A DNA stretch of 64,000 nt from Guadua angustifolia. Its lineage: Eukaryota > Streptophyta > Magnoliopsida > Poales > Poaceae. Positions 23,513 to 35,550 of the stretch are shown here, in pieces. The stretch covers positions 37,654,862-37,718,861 of the forward strand of contig CM070508.1 of assembly GCA_036346375.1 (NCBI GenBank), given 5' to 3'. The first letter of the stretch is position 1, and each line of letters opens with the position of its first letter. Both the position numbers and the translations under genes were made by a program. Under the pieces are notes generated by a model that ran no database searches, was not told the DNA's origin, and saw nothing but the letters and a program-made list of their open reading frames with translations.

Positions 23513-23589
23513 TTCTCATATTTTTCCACATGGTTTTTGCAGGAGTTTGTCGAAGCACATGAAAGCTATGTTATTCGCCCAAGGGGAAG

Positions 23590-23766
23590 TGTTAAAGAGT
23601 TATGTGGGTAATTAACTTCTAACTCTTAGAATGGGTATCTTTTGTGGATGGCTGTCTTTTAGACACTATCCACTTCCACCCATTAACTTGTATAAATATA
23701 TATCACATGTGCAATAAAAAGCGATCTCTCTTTTTCTTGAGTTCAATCTCTATTCTACTTTCAACA
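23590..23766 (+). repeat. copia-1 3' LTR
   Basis: 177 bp, TGTTAAAGAG to TTTCAACA, preceded by the polypurine tract AAGGGGAAG (23581-23589). It aligns with 2315-2489 with many substitutions, so the insertion is old. Confidence 0.82.
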
Positions 23767-24639
23767 TCTACAACGGCGATAGTTTCGTATTGGCTAGGCA
23801 TAGGATGAGCAAATAGTTGATGAATAGCTTTGTGCCTTTTGTTTTGCCGTACACCAAAGAAAGTGTGTCTTATTGTATGGCATATCGACTAACACGTCTG
23901 TGGGTTATGTAACACACACTTCCTGTTCCGGGAAGGAACTGCACTCGCAGTCGTGGCCACGGTAGGAAATAAACTATTGGAAAGATCTGAAGACCTGCGT
24001 TTGCCTGATGATCACAGATTTCCGAATAATTAATTGCTACTCTTTTCTCCAAGAAAGGCTTTCTAGAACTACGTTCCATTGGCAAGACTGGGTCTTTTGG
24101 ATGATAGCTAGCATGTCATTCACTTTGCTATGCACAGACTTGTTAAGTACCTTTCATGCTTATCCCTATGTTATATTCTCCTTACTAGATTGCTAACACA
24201 ATAAGCGTCAAAGAATGTCTAACACAATAAGCGTCAAAGAATGTTTCCCTGAGCGAGATGACCAACTTCAGGCAGTGGAAGGATGGAACTTGAACTCGGT
24301 TGCAACAAACCAAATCTTTGAAGATGGTAACGACGGTAGCATCTCTGTTGCACGTTAGAATCAGGTTAGTTGTGTACCAAATATAATTGTAAAACTATCT
24401 TTTCTCTGCTTTATTTATCAAATCAACTATAATTGCTCCTGTTATTCTCCTTTGATGTACACATTCCTCGATAAAGTGAGTTTTTTTGCCTGATATTGAG
24501 CCGAAGACCTGCATGCTACCATAGGCAGTAGCATTTACTGCATGCTGGGTCACCACACCATGTTACGCTAAGTTGTCAGAATCAGGATAATGAATGGAAT
24601 CGAAGACGCTGCTATAGGATCGAATCGTAGAATCTAATA
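23767..24639. other. Intergenic DNA, no gene seen
   Basis: Only short ORFs without recognisable motifs are present. A 26-bp direct duplication (CTAACACAATAAGCG...) occurs at about 24193-24245. The stretch ends with the 9-bp target site AATCTAATA (24631-24639). Confidence 0.6.
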
Positions 24640-25019
24640 GGCAAAATATCCCGTGCAATTAAAGTTTTAGTGTAACCATCGTGCAACCCTACTAAAAAAA
24701 ATTCAAAAAATTTTAAAAAAATCATAGATGTACATCTCAGCTTACCCATCTACATATGAAATTTCATGATCAAATTCGTCCTATGCTAGAAGTTACAAAA
24801 AAGACAAATTTGGGATGCATTTGAACTATTCAAGTTTGTCAAAAAATTTATCTTTTTTATTACTCTTAACATAGGACGAATTTGATCATGAAATTTTATA
24901 TGTAGATAGGGTAAGTTGAAATGTACATCTATGATTTTTTTTCAAAATTTTTTGAAACTTTTTTTAGTAGGGTTGCACGGTGGTTGCACAAAAACTTTAA
25001 TTGCACTGGATATTTTGCC
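24640..25019. mobile_element. Mutator-type foldback MITE (380 bp)
   Basis: The ends are perfect inverted repeats (GGCAAAATATCC and GGATATTTTGCC), and the similarity extends about 170 bp into each arm, so the element is essentially one hairpin. It is flanked by a perfect 9-bp direct repeat AATCTAATA (24631-24639 and 25020-25028), the length produced by Mutator-like transposases. It contains no coding sequence. Confidence 0.9.
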
Positions 25020-25028
25020 AATCTAATA

Positions 25029-25954
25029 TCCCACTTGATTCTATAAAAGATACAACATTTAAAACCTACAGTCTATTTCAACTGACACATCTTTTGAATT
25101 TAACATTTAAAACCTTTACTTAAAAACTCTAGTCCAAATGAATAATCAATAGTTGACTATGCAAATAATAGCATATTTGAATGGATAAAAGGTGAATGTT
25201 TAATATTGAAAGGACATATCTAGTAATTATTTACGGTTAATTATTAGGATAAGTAGAATGGTGTAGGATCCTATGTAAATTGCGATAATGATCCTACCAA
25301 AATTTTGCTAGAATATGCGGGACAGCATACAAACTGAGCCATGCATATTGGCATTGGAATTGGGAAAGGCTTCGCTATACTAGTGGAACAAAATTCTAAA
25401 TATAACGATTAAAAAGACTCTATTTGAAACAAGAATTTCACAGGAATTTCAAAAGAAAAAAAAAAGTGCAACTCCCACACAAGGAAAACTTCCCTCGCTC
25501 CAAACCAAGGTTTAGAAACCTTAGAAACGGGCCAGTTGCCGATTTTCTAAACCTTTTAAGGCCCATTTGGAATGAAGGAATTTTATAGAAACTTTGCAGG
25601 AAACAGTGAAATTCCCATTGGAGTTAGAAAAAAATTCCACGTTCCCAAAAACTTTAATTGAAACCCTGAATCAAACCAACAATTGGTGACATGTTGAACA
25701 GACGAACTTGATGACTTCAAGTTATACAAAAGGAAGTTAAAAATGGACAATTAGACAGCAAACATGGTCATGTGTTCCTAATCAACATGGTCATGGGAAC
25801 AACTGTGACGCCAAATGGTATTTTAATAACCCTACAAAGTAATGCAATGTAACATCATAACATCTTGCAACTAAAACAAAATTTGTTACTCAGGCAATTA
25901 AAGCAAAATTCTGAGAAAACTAATGTTGTCAGTACCACAGAAACCTTAATTCCG
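25029..25954. other. Intergenic/3' flanking DNA of the GPI1 gene
   Basis: AT-rich, with no ORF I recognise. Around 25560-25640 there is a sequence of the 'GGCCCATTTGGAATG' type, common at ends of old grass MITEs, but I could not find a matching end or TSD. The 3' UTR of the minus-strand gene should lie just left of 25955; I see no unambiguous poly(A) signal. Confidence 0.5.
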
Positions 25955-28900
25955 TCATGGCTTTTCTGCACATGAAAGGACGGAACTACGGCAAAGCATC
26001 CAGTATTCTCTAATGCCAATATGCATCCAGGGAAACGGACAAAACTGCAGATGCAGCAGTGTTGAAGGGATCCTGAAATAAACAGAGCACGAGTTTACAA
26101 TGAATGCCATCAAGAAATACAACCAAATTGACCGAATAAGTAGAAACCTTGCACCACTAAGGATTCCGTATGCCAATTGTTTGCAGGAGAAACCAATCCC
26201 ATTGAAAATTTTCCGGTAACTTGGCCCAATTACTTGCCCTGCATTAGCTTCGTTTATGTTAGCAAGATCACAACTGAAGAAATTAATGTATGCTCATTCG
26301 AACAGATAATTCCATTCTTAAAAGCATGTTTTCTATTTTTATTTTTGCAATATACAAGCTAATATGCAAAATTAGAAATAAGTGCTTAAATAAAATGACA
26401 ACTCAGCTGGCCAGCACTACTTCAAAAAGAAATCATTCGAAACAGAAGTACTTGAATAAAAAATACAGTAGACACTGCTGATGTTTATATTAAAATTAAA
26501 CATCTACACAAATATTGTGTCAACATAAGAAAGGCGCAAGCCAAAGTCAAGATAAACAGCTTACTGAGAGTGGCGTAGTTACAGCGAAGTTCTGAAACTA
26601 AAGGTCCTGAATGTACATGGATGAGATTATCTGTTTTCCTTTCATCACTTCCACTTGTTGAACAATATTCAACTGATAGGGCATCATATTCATCAGCAGA
26701 TACAGATGATAATGACACAGGAAGGAATGATAATCCAGCAGGAAATCTTTGCCTCCTTGTCATCCACAGAATCAACTCAGCACAAGGAGTAGAGTGGATT
26801 ATAGATATTGCAGTTTCGAACACTATGCACAAACAGATAATTGTGGTACTCAAGATAGAGAAGAAAATATAGAATATAGAAGTCGTGGGCAGAAGAAGCA
26901 GGACTGGTGTAAACAACAGTGAACCAACCACATGTTGTTCAACTGTGTAGTCATAGCTATCTAATCTCTGCCTAAGAGGATTCCATTTGCGCCCTCTGTT
27001 AATAATATAAGCATGTATCAGCAAATCTACGAGAAAAGTACAAAGAAATCTAATGGAGAAGAAAACATTTTAGGACTTCGGTTGCTATAGATTTATTTAT
27101 AATGGTCACAATCGATTTATTTATCATATTAAATAGGTAATTGGTTAAAACAGTCATCAAATAATAAAATCAACTGACACAAAAGATGAGAAAGGAACAT
27201 CATTCCGAAGTTTTCGGTTGAAATGTTACGAGGTAATAATTTGTTTTTCATGTCTCCCTCTGTAAGAGGTTTGGCTCCAGAACTTATTCCTACATGTTAG
27301 ATCTCGACCATAAGATCATACTCGACTCGTTTTTAGCTTTTGCTCTCCCTCTGTAAGAGATCTGCCTCCATAATTGGCTTCTAAACATAGATTTTCGACC
27401 ATCCAACTTGTCACACCTGACAGTACCATGTTGATGTGGCAATGGCACTGTAATTTCAAACAAAATATGATGCCTTGTTGTAATTTTCAGTAACACGATT
27501 TTAAAACAGGGAATGATAATTGGCAGTTGGCACTGTAGAAGCAGCCATCATGACAAGAATCTACAGACAGCATTCACACAATATATTTTCCGATAATTTT
27601 GGTGTAACATGTGTGACATTGTATCTCATCCTATTTGACAACTGTAGCCTTAATTATCTGGAATAACTAGGTCTAGCCAGTTTGAAGATTTCTTATTCAA
27701 GACCAGGACCATGTATGTAAGCCAACTCAGGGGTTAAGAAAGTGGCCTAGCCAGGGTTGTTTCTTTTGTATTATGGATTATTGAAATCTTTTTTACGGTT
27801 GGCAATTACCTTCCATGTAAACATAGTAATTCACAACATCCTTAGAACTAGCTGGTTTTGCCAAAATGCGCAATTCAGGCCAGTTCCAAGTTAAGGAAGG
27901 GCCTACGATGCCAAACCCTATGCCACTAATTGTCTCCAGGAAACTGAAAACTTTTGTGATAACACAGTAATAACTTTGTTATTATTGACCAACTCTTGGG
28001 AACACAAGAAGCCCTCGCAGGATGATGTTCTCACCAATATTATTAGGCAATCAGACAGCATCAAGACTAGCATGTCAAAATTCAACCCAGCTAAAAGCAT
28101 CTATTTTTACATGTCTTCAAAAAGATATTTTTCTTAAACCATATCTAGCATTTCAAAAAATATTTTTGCACAAATATTTAGATATTTTCACATATCTTTC
28201 AGTGATGCAGTCAAGTTGAGGTCATAGTCAATCAGACAAGTACAGCATGTTTGGTTCATGGGAATTGGTAGGCAGAAGAGGAAAAATGAAGGGGTAGGGT
28301 CTTAAAAAGTCCCTCATTTCGTTGGTGAGCTGGGAAGTTCAGACTGCTGGGGTTTGCGAATTTAAAGGTCCAATTTGCACAGTTTTAATCACATATATAG
28401 AGGGAATTGGAATTGTGCTTTTATCATAAAATAGATACATCTGAGCCCTTGATAACAAATTAAGTTAGGTGGGAATTTGTATAGGGAATTGGAGTTGTGT
28501 TTTATGCATGATGGATACATCTCAGCCATTGATTACTGCAGGGCTGCATAGGCACTGCCTGGAGCCCTGGATGCCTGGGTGACACCACATCAATCTGAAG
28601 AAAGGACTGCGTCTAAGCCGTTGATTAGTGCAGGGCAACATAGGCACTGCCTGGAGCCCTGGATGCCTGGGCAACACCATATCAATATGAAGAACGGGCT
28701 GAGAACAGCACAAATAGAGGAAAAGGAAAAGAAAGAAACAGAAAAGGATTAGGAGAAGAAAGGAAAATGGGAAAGCCCCAGGAACCTCAACACCTAATTG
28801 ACGATAAGTTGGTACCTTAATAACTACAGGCTACAAATCAATTCCTCATTATTTCCCATCCCTCTTACCAAACAGTAGATTGGGACTAAAAAAAGGAATT

Positions 28901-31900
28901 CCAATGGCAAATCCCACTACCCAACTCCCTATATATAATCCCATGCCCCATCCCAATGGTTGGCAAACAATGTCTAGTCTATCAAAATTCAATCTGGCCA
29001 GTAACATCTATTTTCACAGGTCTACCAAAAGATAGTTTTCTCAAAATAATACGTAGCGTTTCAAAAGATTATCTTTGCACTAACATTTACAAGTTCATTA
29101 ACTCATATTAGTTATTCAGCTACACAATCAGGTTGAGGTTGTAGTTCCTTTATAATTAAAGAATGCCCTATCAATGTACCCACAGTTTTACCTGAAAAGG
29201 CGCCACAATGATGTCACTGTCTGAATCTGCCTAGAATACATCAAGGAGATTAACCACTGAAGCATTCTGACATGCAACGTAGCAAGCTGGATAATGTCTA
29301 GGAAGAATGAAACAGGAACCGTAAAACCTAAAAGCATTCCAGAAAATGCAAGGCCCTTAATTATATGCCTCAGGAAGACTCCCACGATGAACCAAAGGGT
29401 AGAATAAATTTGAATTGCATTCAGTGAAACCATGCCTAGAAGCTCTGCTAGCGCTGTATTCAGCTTAAAGCCTGCCGGAACACCCATCAGCCACACACAA
29501 CCAGATCTCAAGACACCATCTGTCATGTACTGGACAAGAGCAAAACTCCAAGAACAAATAGTCTCTATGTTTAACGATAATGCTGCTCCAAGGACAAAAC
29601 CCATCAGAAGATCCATGACAATATTTGACCAAAAAGCATGCTTCTGAATTGCTGCTCTGTGTGCATATTCAACATTCACAGAGGAACTGCAGAGTATAAG
29701 CAGTCACACTCTTAAAAAAATGAATCAAGGGCAATTGAAGGGATGTTTAGTATTAACAGTAATTTATTTTATCATCACTACTAATAGCTAGTATATGTAA
29801 TCTCCAGTTTTAATCAATGTTCGAAAATTCGGTACTTGGCGGCGATATTGCGGCCGATATTGCGGTTGGCAGCTATAAACGCAATGAATTCAGCCCTTGG
29901 CGGCCTATTTGGCGGCTAGGCCGAAATTGCGGGCCTTGGTGGTCCTTGGCGGGTCTTGGCGGGTCTTGGCGGTCCTTGGCGGTTGGCATAAAACTATGAG
30001 AGAGACCATTTTGATCTATTGTTTACATGACCTGATGACCATAATTGAAAGATTCACGTCGTTGCCTTCAAAATAAGGTACACTAAATCACTAACATAGT
30101 ACTTACTACTTAGTTTATTACTTGATTAATTGAGTAGTATTTGTTCAAGTATTTTAGTTTAATATTCTACTTTAATATTTGATGCCTTGCAATTTGCAAA
30201 TAACTAGAAAAGAAAACTAAAAAATTTTATTCATAATAAAATCAATAATATATATGAATTATATTAATTCTCGGCCGCCGAGTGCCAAAACGCCGAGACC
30301 TGCAATTGTGCCGCAAATACGGCCTTGAAGCTTAGCGGTGCCTAACCGCAACGAATCCGCCAAGCGAACTCTTGAACACTGGTTTTAATAATGGGTAACC
30401 ATGAAGGTTCATTATATCAGGGATAAAATGAAAGAACAAAATGGAATGAAATACAGTAGTAAACTATCATCAAGTAAACAATGTAACAATAACCCCATTT
30501 GACATGTCAAGATGAGATAACTAGTTAAAATGGTGACTAAAGTTACAGTATTAAATTGAGCAGCATCATATGCATTCCATGTTTACCTTAGGGTGGTATC
30601 TTGGAGGAAAATTGGCCAGTAAAGAATTTGGCAACTACGGAAATGCATGTTTTTCCATGAATGTCTGAAAAAAATTTGTAACATAAAGTACTTAAATGCA
30701 TGGCTCATATATCTTTGGAACAGCTGAATGAAGATGTAGACAATTGTCGATACTGAAGCCAAAAATGTTCCCATGCAGTGCTGTGTCACTTGAATTAAGT
30801 AATCAAACCTGAATAAACAAGAAGCAGTCTGGTAAGAGAAGAAGAAAGCAGTAGTACATTAGAGAAGATGAAGGATGATGCTTACACAGTTGCAAACAAG
30901 AAATACTCTGTTGATCTACTGGTAGCAGTTTCCCAAGCAACTGGTAGTCTAGCTGCATTTGAACAATTAAGCGCCAAAATAATCTGATCCTTCAAACATA
31001 AATGTGAACCAGATTAGCTAATTGTTCAAATTAAACTGCAATAACATGTAAAAGAATTAACAAACATACCAAATCAAAAATTAATGGTTTCTGTTGTAGA
31101 TTATTTATCCAAGTTAGCTTTTTGAAGAGAGCCTTCAACCTGAGAGGTGCATCCTCACCCAGGGAAAAATGGTTTCTACCAGCAGTTGGAACATCATATA
31201 GTATGACCTAAATAAATTGAACAATATTGAAGTAATTGGTCAACATAAAACGAATCATAAGATAGAAATAAATTAAAATGATTCAAACTATGACTATCAC
31301 ATGGGTGTTAGAAGTGAGCATTGGCTTACATACATGGCAATGAGTAATTTCAAACTTCTGGTCATGAAGATACAAGTGATGAAGCATTGGAATTTGATTC
31401 AGATTGCTTTCAAAGCTCTTTCCAGACTTACAGCAGAAGTGCACCCAGTTGCGCTCTTTGACTATTGACTTCTTGCAAGTATTCAGAAAACCATCTAATA
31501 CACTACAATCACATTCCCATTTTCTATTATTGCCACTCCGGTCTTGATCTTCACTTCCCAATGATCCATTCGATACAACATAACTGTCTTGTTTTGTGTC
31601 AAAATGCTCTTTTTGAACAACTTGAGCCCGCCATGGCTGATGTTTTTGTTTACCACAGCAGACTTCAAATTCTCTTGGAAGATGTACACCACAATCCCCA
31701 AGAATGGTAAATGCTGCAGATTTTTGTAGCCTTACCGGCATCCTTTTATTTGAGGAAAAGACGATGGTCTAACAAGAACGGATAACATTTGAGCAAAGCA
31801 GCCATGAACAATGAAAGCAACTAAAAATAAACAAATAATAGCTTGCGCTGTTTATCCATGCACCTATAGCTAAACATATGGCAAAATTAATCTAGGAAAA

Positions 31901-34900
31901 CATATCAAAAAATGTACTAAGTCAGTTAATTAAGGTCCCTATGAGAGGAGAAATGACATCCTAAAGAACATAAAGAGAACTAAAGGTAGTTCTTTGTACG
32001 TAGAGCAATGCAAGCACCATAGTTGATGAGAAAGCACTTTAAACAAATTCTCTGCACGTAAAGAGAGAGATAATATAGCTACAAGGGGAGTATCAATTGT
32101 AAGCCTATATCTGGATGCTAAATAGCTAACATTTCACATGAGTGGCTAGATAACAGGATAAGGATTTAGATGGATCAGTTTCAAAGGAATGTGTCACATG
32201 GATGGACATTTATGAACAAGCCCTTCACAGATAAATGGATCGGTTAAAACAGATCATACATCCTCACATCTCTTCAATCCAGCCAAATCTCATCCAATGG
32301 CTCACATCAGGAACTGGCAAGTTAGCAACTAAAGATGAGTTTGCACTAGATATCCCGCTACTCATAACGTCTTATTTTTATAGTATGTGGATGGAAGACT
32401 GCAGTAATCAAGCTATAGTCCTGGTATCAAAACATGAGCTGCAACCAAGCTGAGATGAGATTTTAAGAAAGTAGAAGCAAAAAACAAGGATTACAAAATA
32501 CACTCCACAACAAGCAGCTAATCGGTAATTGTAAAGGGAAAGCTTTTATCTTCCATGCATAATAGAGGTGTGTGAACTGGAAAAACCATCCAGCCTATTT
32601 ATTCTAAACATTTCCAAGTCGGCAGTTTGAATAAAATGGTTGATCAGAAGATTTAGAACATTTCGAACATAAATTTGTTCAAAACAAAGTTAGTATTACA
32701 AAGAAAAAGTTCAACCACCTTAGCCTAGCATGCAAATGATCATTCTCTCTTTATGTGGCTGTTCAGTTTGTGGAACGCACACACATCTTATATTCAGCAA
32801 ATGGGGCCATCTATCAAATTTTGAGGGATAGAACAGGGTCATACAACAAATTTTGTGAAACGGCCCGTATTCAACATGTTGCGCTAGTTTCTCCCCCACG
32901 CAGAATGATTATTCTAGAATGAGGTCATTCCATTCTGCTAACCAAACATAGACTTGCAGGATTGGAATATGTATTTCAACTAGCCAAACAGAAACCTACA
33001 GGATCAGATGATTCCGAGATGGGAGCGTCCCTAAAAGAAACATCCCTTTGGTTCCTGCAGTTCTTAACTCGCAAACCCCTACCCAAAACCTTTGCCATTG
33101 GTAAGCACAGATATCCATTTGTAATCTGACTGATAACTCATTGTTTGTTAATACCAAGTCAGTAACCACAGTAAGAATCAAATGGCTCTAGAAAGTCAGC
33201 AATTGATTAAATCTGCTTGGCCATCAAGACACAGCACCACTTGTTCTTTATAGGGAGCATATGCCTTTGTAATAACAAAAATACTCATTTCGGAAGCACA
33301 TTAACTAAAACCTATGGTGATTTGCTTTTCTGGGCCCTCATTATTGTAGATATTTGTAGAAAAAAGGATACTAGTACACGATTGGGCATCCACCTTTTAG
33401 TGATTATATGGTCTAAATGGCCAATCAAAGAGAACCAGGAGGGCATTTCTTCCTTGAATATTGCATATGATAAGGCCTATTGAGCTGATTTTTAGTGCAG
33501 TGGGTATCTCTTCATATCAGATAATAAATTAATTGCACTATCTCGTTGACTGTCTGCTCTGAATGCAGCTAAAAGTTAACCATGGCATACTACAGAACTT
33601 TTTTTTTACGGAAAAATAATAGGAGATGCTCCTACTGTATTATATTAATATAAATATTTAAAATAAAACAAGAGCTTAAAAAGGAAAAAAAGGAGAATTA
33701 CAAAGAGATTAACCAGGAAATTACAAGCAGCCTAATATTGCTTCTCACTCTATGCAAATGTAGAGTGATGACTTCAGTGAAACAGTGCTTCTAGTTGTCA
33801 ATGGAAGGATTAATTTGTTCGAAGATCTTTCTATTCCGTTGTTTCCAAATATGCCATGAAGCAATGATGAAGATCTCCATGAAGAATTGAGTTCCAATTT
33901 CTGCAAAGCTTGTTCTATCATTTCCATAATATCAAGGGTGGAGTTCCACAAAATCCCAAGCTTCTGCCAACAGCTACTACAAAAGGGGCATGTGAAAAAG
34001 AGATACCGAATTGTTTCTTCCTTTGATGTTTGACAAAGAACACAGTGTATATCATTGCATGTGTACCAATTACAACAGATCAGCACAGTTTTTGTATTTA
34101 GTCGATATTGTAGTAGAAGAAAGGCAAAGACACGTAGCTTAGGTACACACATGCTTTGCCAAATCCATTTAAGGGGTGAAGGAGCATATATATTTTGAAA
34201 ATGGTGATAATTATATATCCTTGATCTGTAAAGGGTATGTCCCCAGCTATATGCCCATTTATCATTTTTAATTTCACTGAAATTAAAATCTCCCAAAAAA
34301 ATTATGTAATTCCTCAAATTCAGCATGAGATTCCAATGAAAGAGGAAAATCGAAATGTTTTGATCAGTTGGCTTCCTCGATAAAGGCAGAAACTGAGATA
34401 TCACCATCTTTGACATAAGAATAGAGCCTTGGAAATTTATAACATGGCATATGGCCATTCCATAAGTCCTTCCAAAACATAACTTTTGTCCCAGAACCCA
34501 CAATTGTAGTAGCTATACCACGGAAGTCAGTAACCAATTTCACGATATCTCTCCACCAAAATGATCCACAGTCTCTTGCTGAGTGCGGCACCCGGTTTTG
34601 ATAATAAGTGTTCCATTGTAGCTTTACCCATGGTAGAGCTTTGTTTTGAGTTTGTAAGTTCAAAATTCCATTTATGCAACAATAAATGGTCTGAACCGAC
34701 TAAGATGTCCTGTTTTCTTAAAGTTACAATTAGGATATTGAACCAGATTAATTCGGTTCAAAACAACAAACTTTCTCTTCATAAAAATTTCAATCAAATT
34801 AGCCATTCTCATAGCCTCCAACTAAACCCTACAAGAATCCAGTACCATTTAATGGACCAACAGCACCATCTGTAATAAATACTTTCGTCATGTTGTCATT

Positions 34901-35102
34901 AGTCAATACTGACCTGGAAGGAGTCGAGGGTGGGGAAAGACCGCAAGATCTCGTCCTGGGGGACGGCCGCCGCGACCACAACATCGACGGAGCCCGCGCG
35001 GGCAAAGAGCCATCCGAACAGCACGAGGCTGGCAGAGCCGGACTCCGGTTCGGGCAGCAGCTGCTGGCGCGGCCACCAGATCCTGCACCACTCCATGGCC
35101 AT
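25955..35102 (-). CDS. GPI1: GPI1/PIG-Q homologue: subunit of GPI-GlcNAc transferase (nine coding exons)
   Basis: PIG-Q/Gpi1 is an ER-membrane subunit of the complex that moves GlcNAc from UDP-GlcNAc to phosphatidylinositol, the first step of GPI-anchor synthesis. It stabilises the complex rather than catalysing the reaction. My exons (high to low): 35102-34914, 31768-31334, 31207-31070, 30989-30886, 30808-30587, 29686-29192, 26995-26565, 26238-26148, 26072-25955. Every junction is GT-AG and all phases agree, giving 2223 nt, 740 aa. Exon 1 has the plant-type start (MEWCRIWWP). Exons 5-7 carry the Gpi1 domain (HFRSCQILYWPIFLQD, WLMGVPAGFKLN, SLWRLFRGRKWNPLRQRLDS, LLLLPTTSIFY) with several hydrophobic membrane segments. 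Exon 9 ends REYWMLCRSSVLSC. The start at 35102 has GCCATGG context; an in-frame ATG at 35129 may be intronic. The last intron (75 nt) is optional: reading through also keeps the frame. Confidence 0.93.
28531..28715. repeat. 92-bp tandem duplication in GPI1 intron 6
   Basis: Two adjacent copies both contain CACTGCCTGGAGCCCTGGAT; the period is 92 bp. They lie inside a region (about 28240-28960) whose outer parts resemble a Tourist-like MITE, although I could not fix its ends. Confidence 0.8.
29815..30381. mobile_element. hAT-type MITE in GPI1 intron 5 (567 bp)
   Basis: A perfect 8-bp direct repeat GTTTTAAT (29807-29814 and 30382-30389), the hAT target length, flanks ends reading CAATGTTCGAAAATTCGG and, in reverse complement, CAGTGTTCAAGAGTTCG. 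The terminal ~45 bp are imperfect inverted repeats rich in CTTGGCGG. The left part holds a short array of CTTGGCGG(G/T)C units (29920-29985). The middle is AT-rich and non-coding. It fills most of the 900-bp intron between exons 5 and 6. Confidence 0.88.
33598..34690 (-). pseudogene. 5'-truncated LINE (L1-type) RT fragment in GPI1 intron 1
   Basis: The minus-strand coding (34663-34364, then 34503-33745 in another frame) matches the C-terminal part of plant LINE reverse transcriptases. A stretch with GSFWWRDIVKLV and GSGTKVMFWKDLW leads to a zf-RVT zinc-binding domain (PLKWIWQSMCVPKLRVFAFLL, CVLCQ, ETIRYLFFTCPFC). At the 3' end the plus strand shows a T-run (33600-33608), i.e. a poly(A) tail on the minus strand. 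At least one frameshift is present. The fragment lies in the same orientation as the host gene. I found no clear target duplication. Confidence 0.82.
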
Positions 35103-35400
35103 GGCGGATGCACCTTGGAACCTGGACATTATATTAGCAACAGCAAAAATATATTGGCAACAAATCTAAACCAACCGGTGGACACATACAGGGTGGAATC
35201 TAGATATTTGGTTGCCCACAGCACGAATTAGGGGAAGTGAAAACGATCAAGGAGACAAGGGCTTACCAAAAACGAATCACTGGGCCTGGTGCATCTCGAT
35301 TTTCCTTATAAAGAGGAAGGAGAAGAGAGAGCAAGCGTGGAGCTCCTTCTCCTAGAAAGAGGGGAGGAGAAGAGAAAGCAAGCATGGAGGAGCTCCAGCA
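35103..35400 (-). promoter_or_regulatory. GPI1 5' UTR/promoter region with a possible 5'-UTR intron
   Basis: On the minus strand a donor (G|GTAAGC at 35266) and a pyrimidine-rich acceptor (TAATATAATGTCCAG| at 35122) could define a 145-nt leader intron. That would remove the ATG at 35129 and leave 35102 as the first good start. A CTTTATAAGG box occurs at about 35304-35312 on the minus strand, but it would leave a very short first exon, so the real transcription start may lie further right, in the CT-rich stretch around 35320-35390. This is inference from sequence signals only. Confidence 0.45.
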
Positions 35401-35407
35401 GGTGGGC

Positions 35408-35550
35408 ATTCGGTTAATTCGGTTTTTAAATATTTCGGTTTTTAGAATTTGCTAACCGAACCGAAACCGAATTGTTCTGAAAACCGAACCGAATTAACCG
35501 AACTAAATCGGTTCGGTTAATTCGGTTTTCGGTTTAACCGAATTTCTGCA
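35408..35550. repeat. CGGTT/AACCG-rich palindromic cluster
   Basis: About 140 bp is dominated by AATTCGGTTT and its complement AAACCGAATT in alternating orientation, so the block folds on itself. It lies about 300 bp upstream of the GPI1 start. I recognise no element family with confidence. Confidence 0.75.

Larger units (their letters stand above)
2315..23766 (+). mobile_element. Ty1/copia element copia-1, degenerate, host of nested insertions
   Basis: Similar short LTRs lie at 2315-2489 and 23590-23766. Between them, in copia order on the plus strand, are remnants of gag, CCHC, protease/pre-integrase, integrase, RT and RNase H. The coding remnants are split by four insertions (5819-9696, 9967-12116, 12117-17248, 18077-22083). 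Removing these leaves about 6.3 kb, a normal copia size. A polypurine tract (AAGGGGAAG) directly precedes the right LTR. Flanking pentamers (AGTAC and TCTAC) do not match well, in keeping with great age. A segment between integrase and RT appears to be missing around the TRIM cluster. Confidence 0.85.

Noticed and set aside
28240..28960. Tourist-like MITE in GPI1 intron 6
   Set aside because: Both outer parts resemble 'TTTGGTTCATGGGA' type ends, but I could not find exact inverted ends or a 3-bp TSD.
35127..35129. ATG at 35129 as GPI1 start
   Set aside because: Possible (in frame, adds nine residues), but it has poor context and lies in front of a good splice acceptor; 35102 is preferred.
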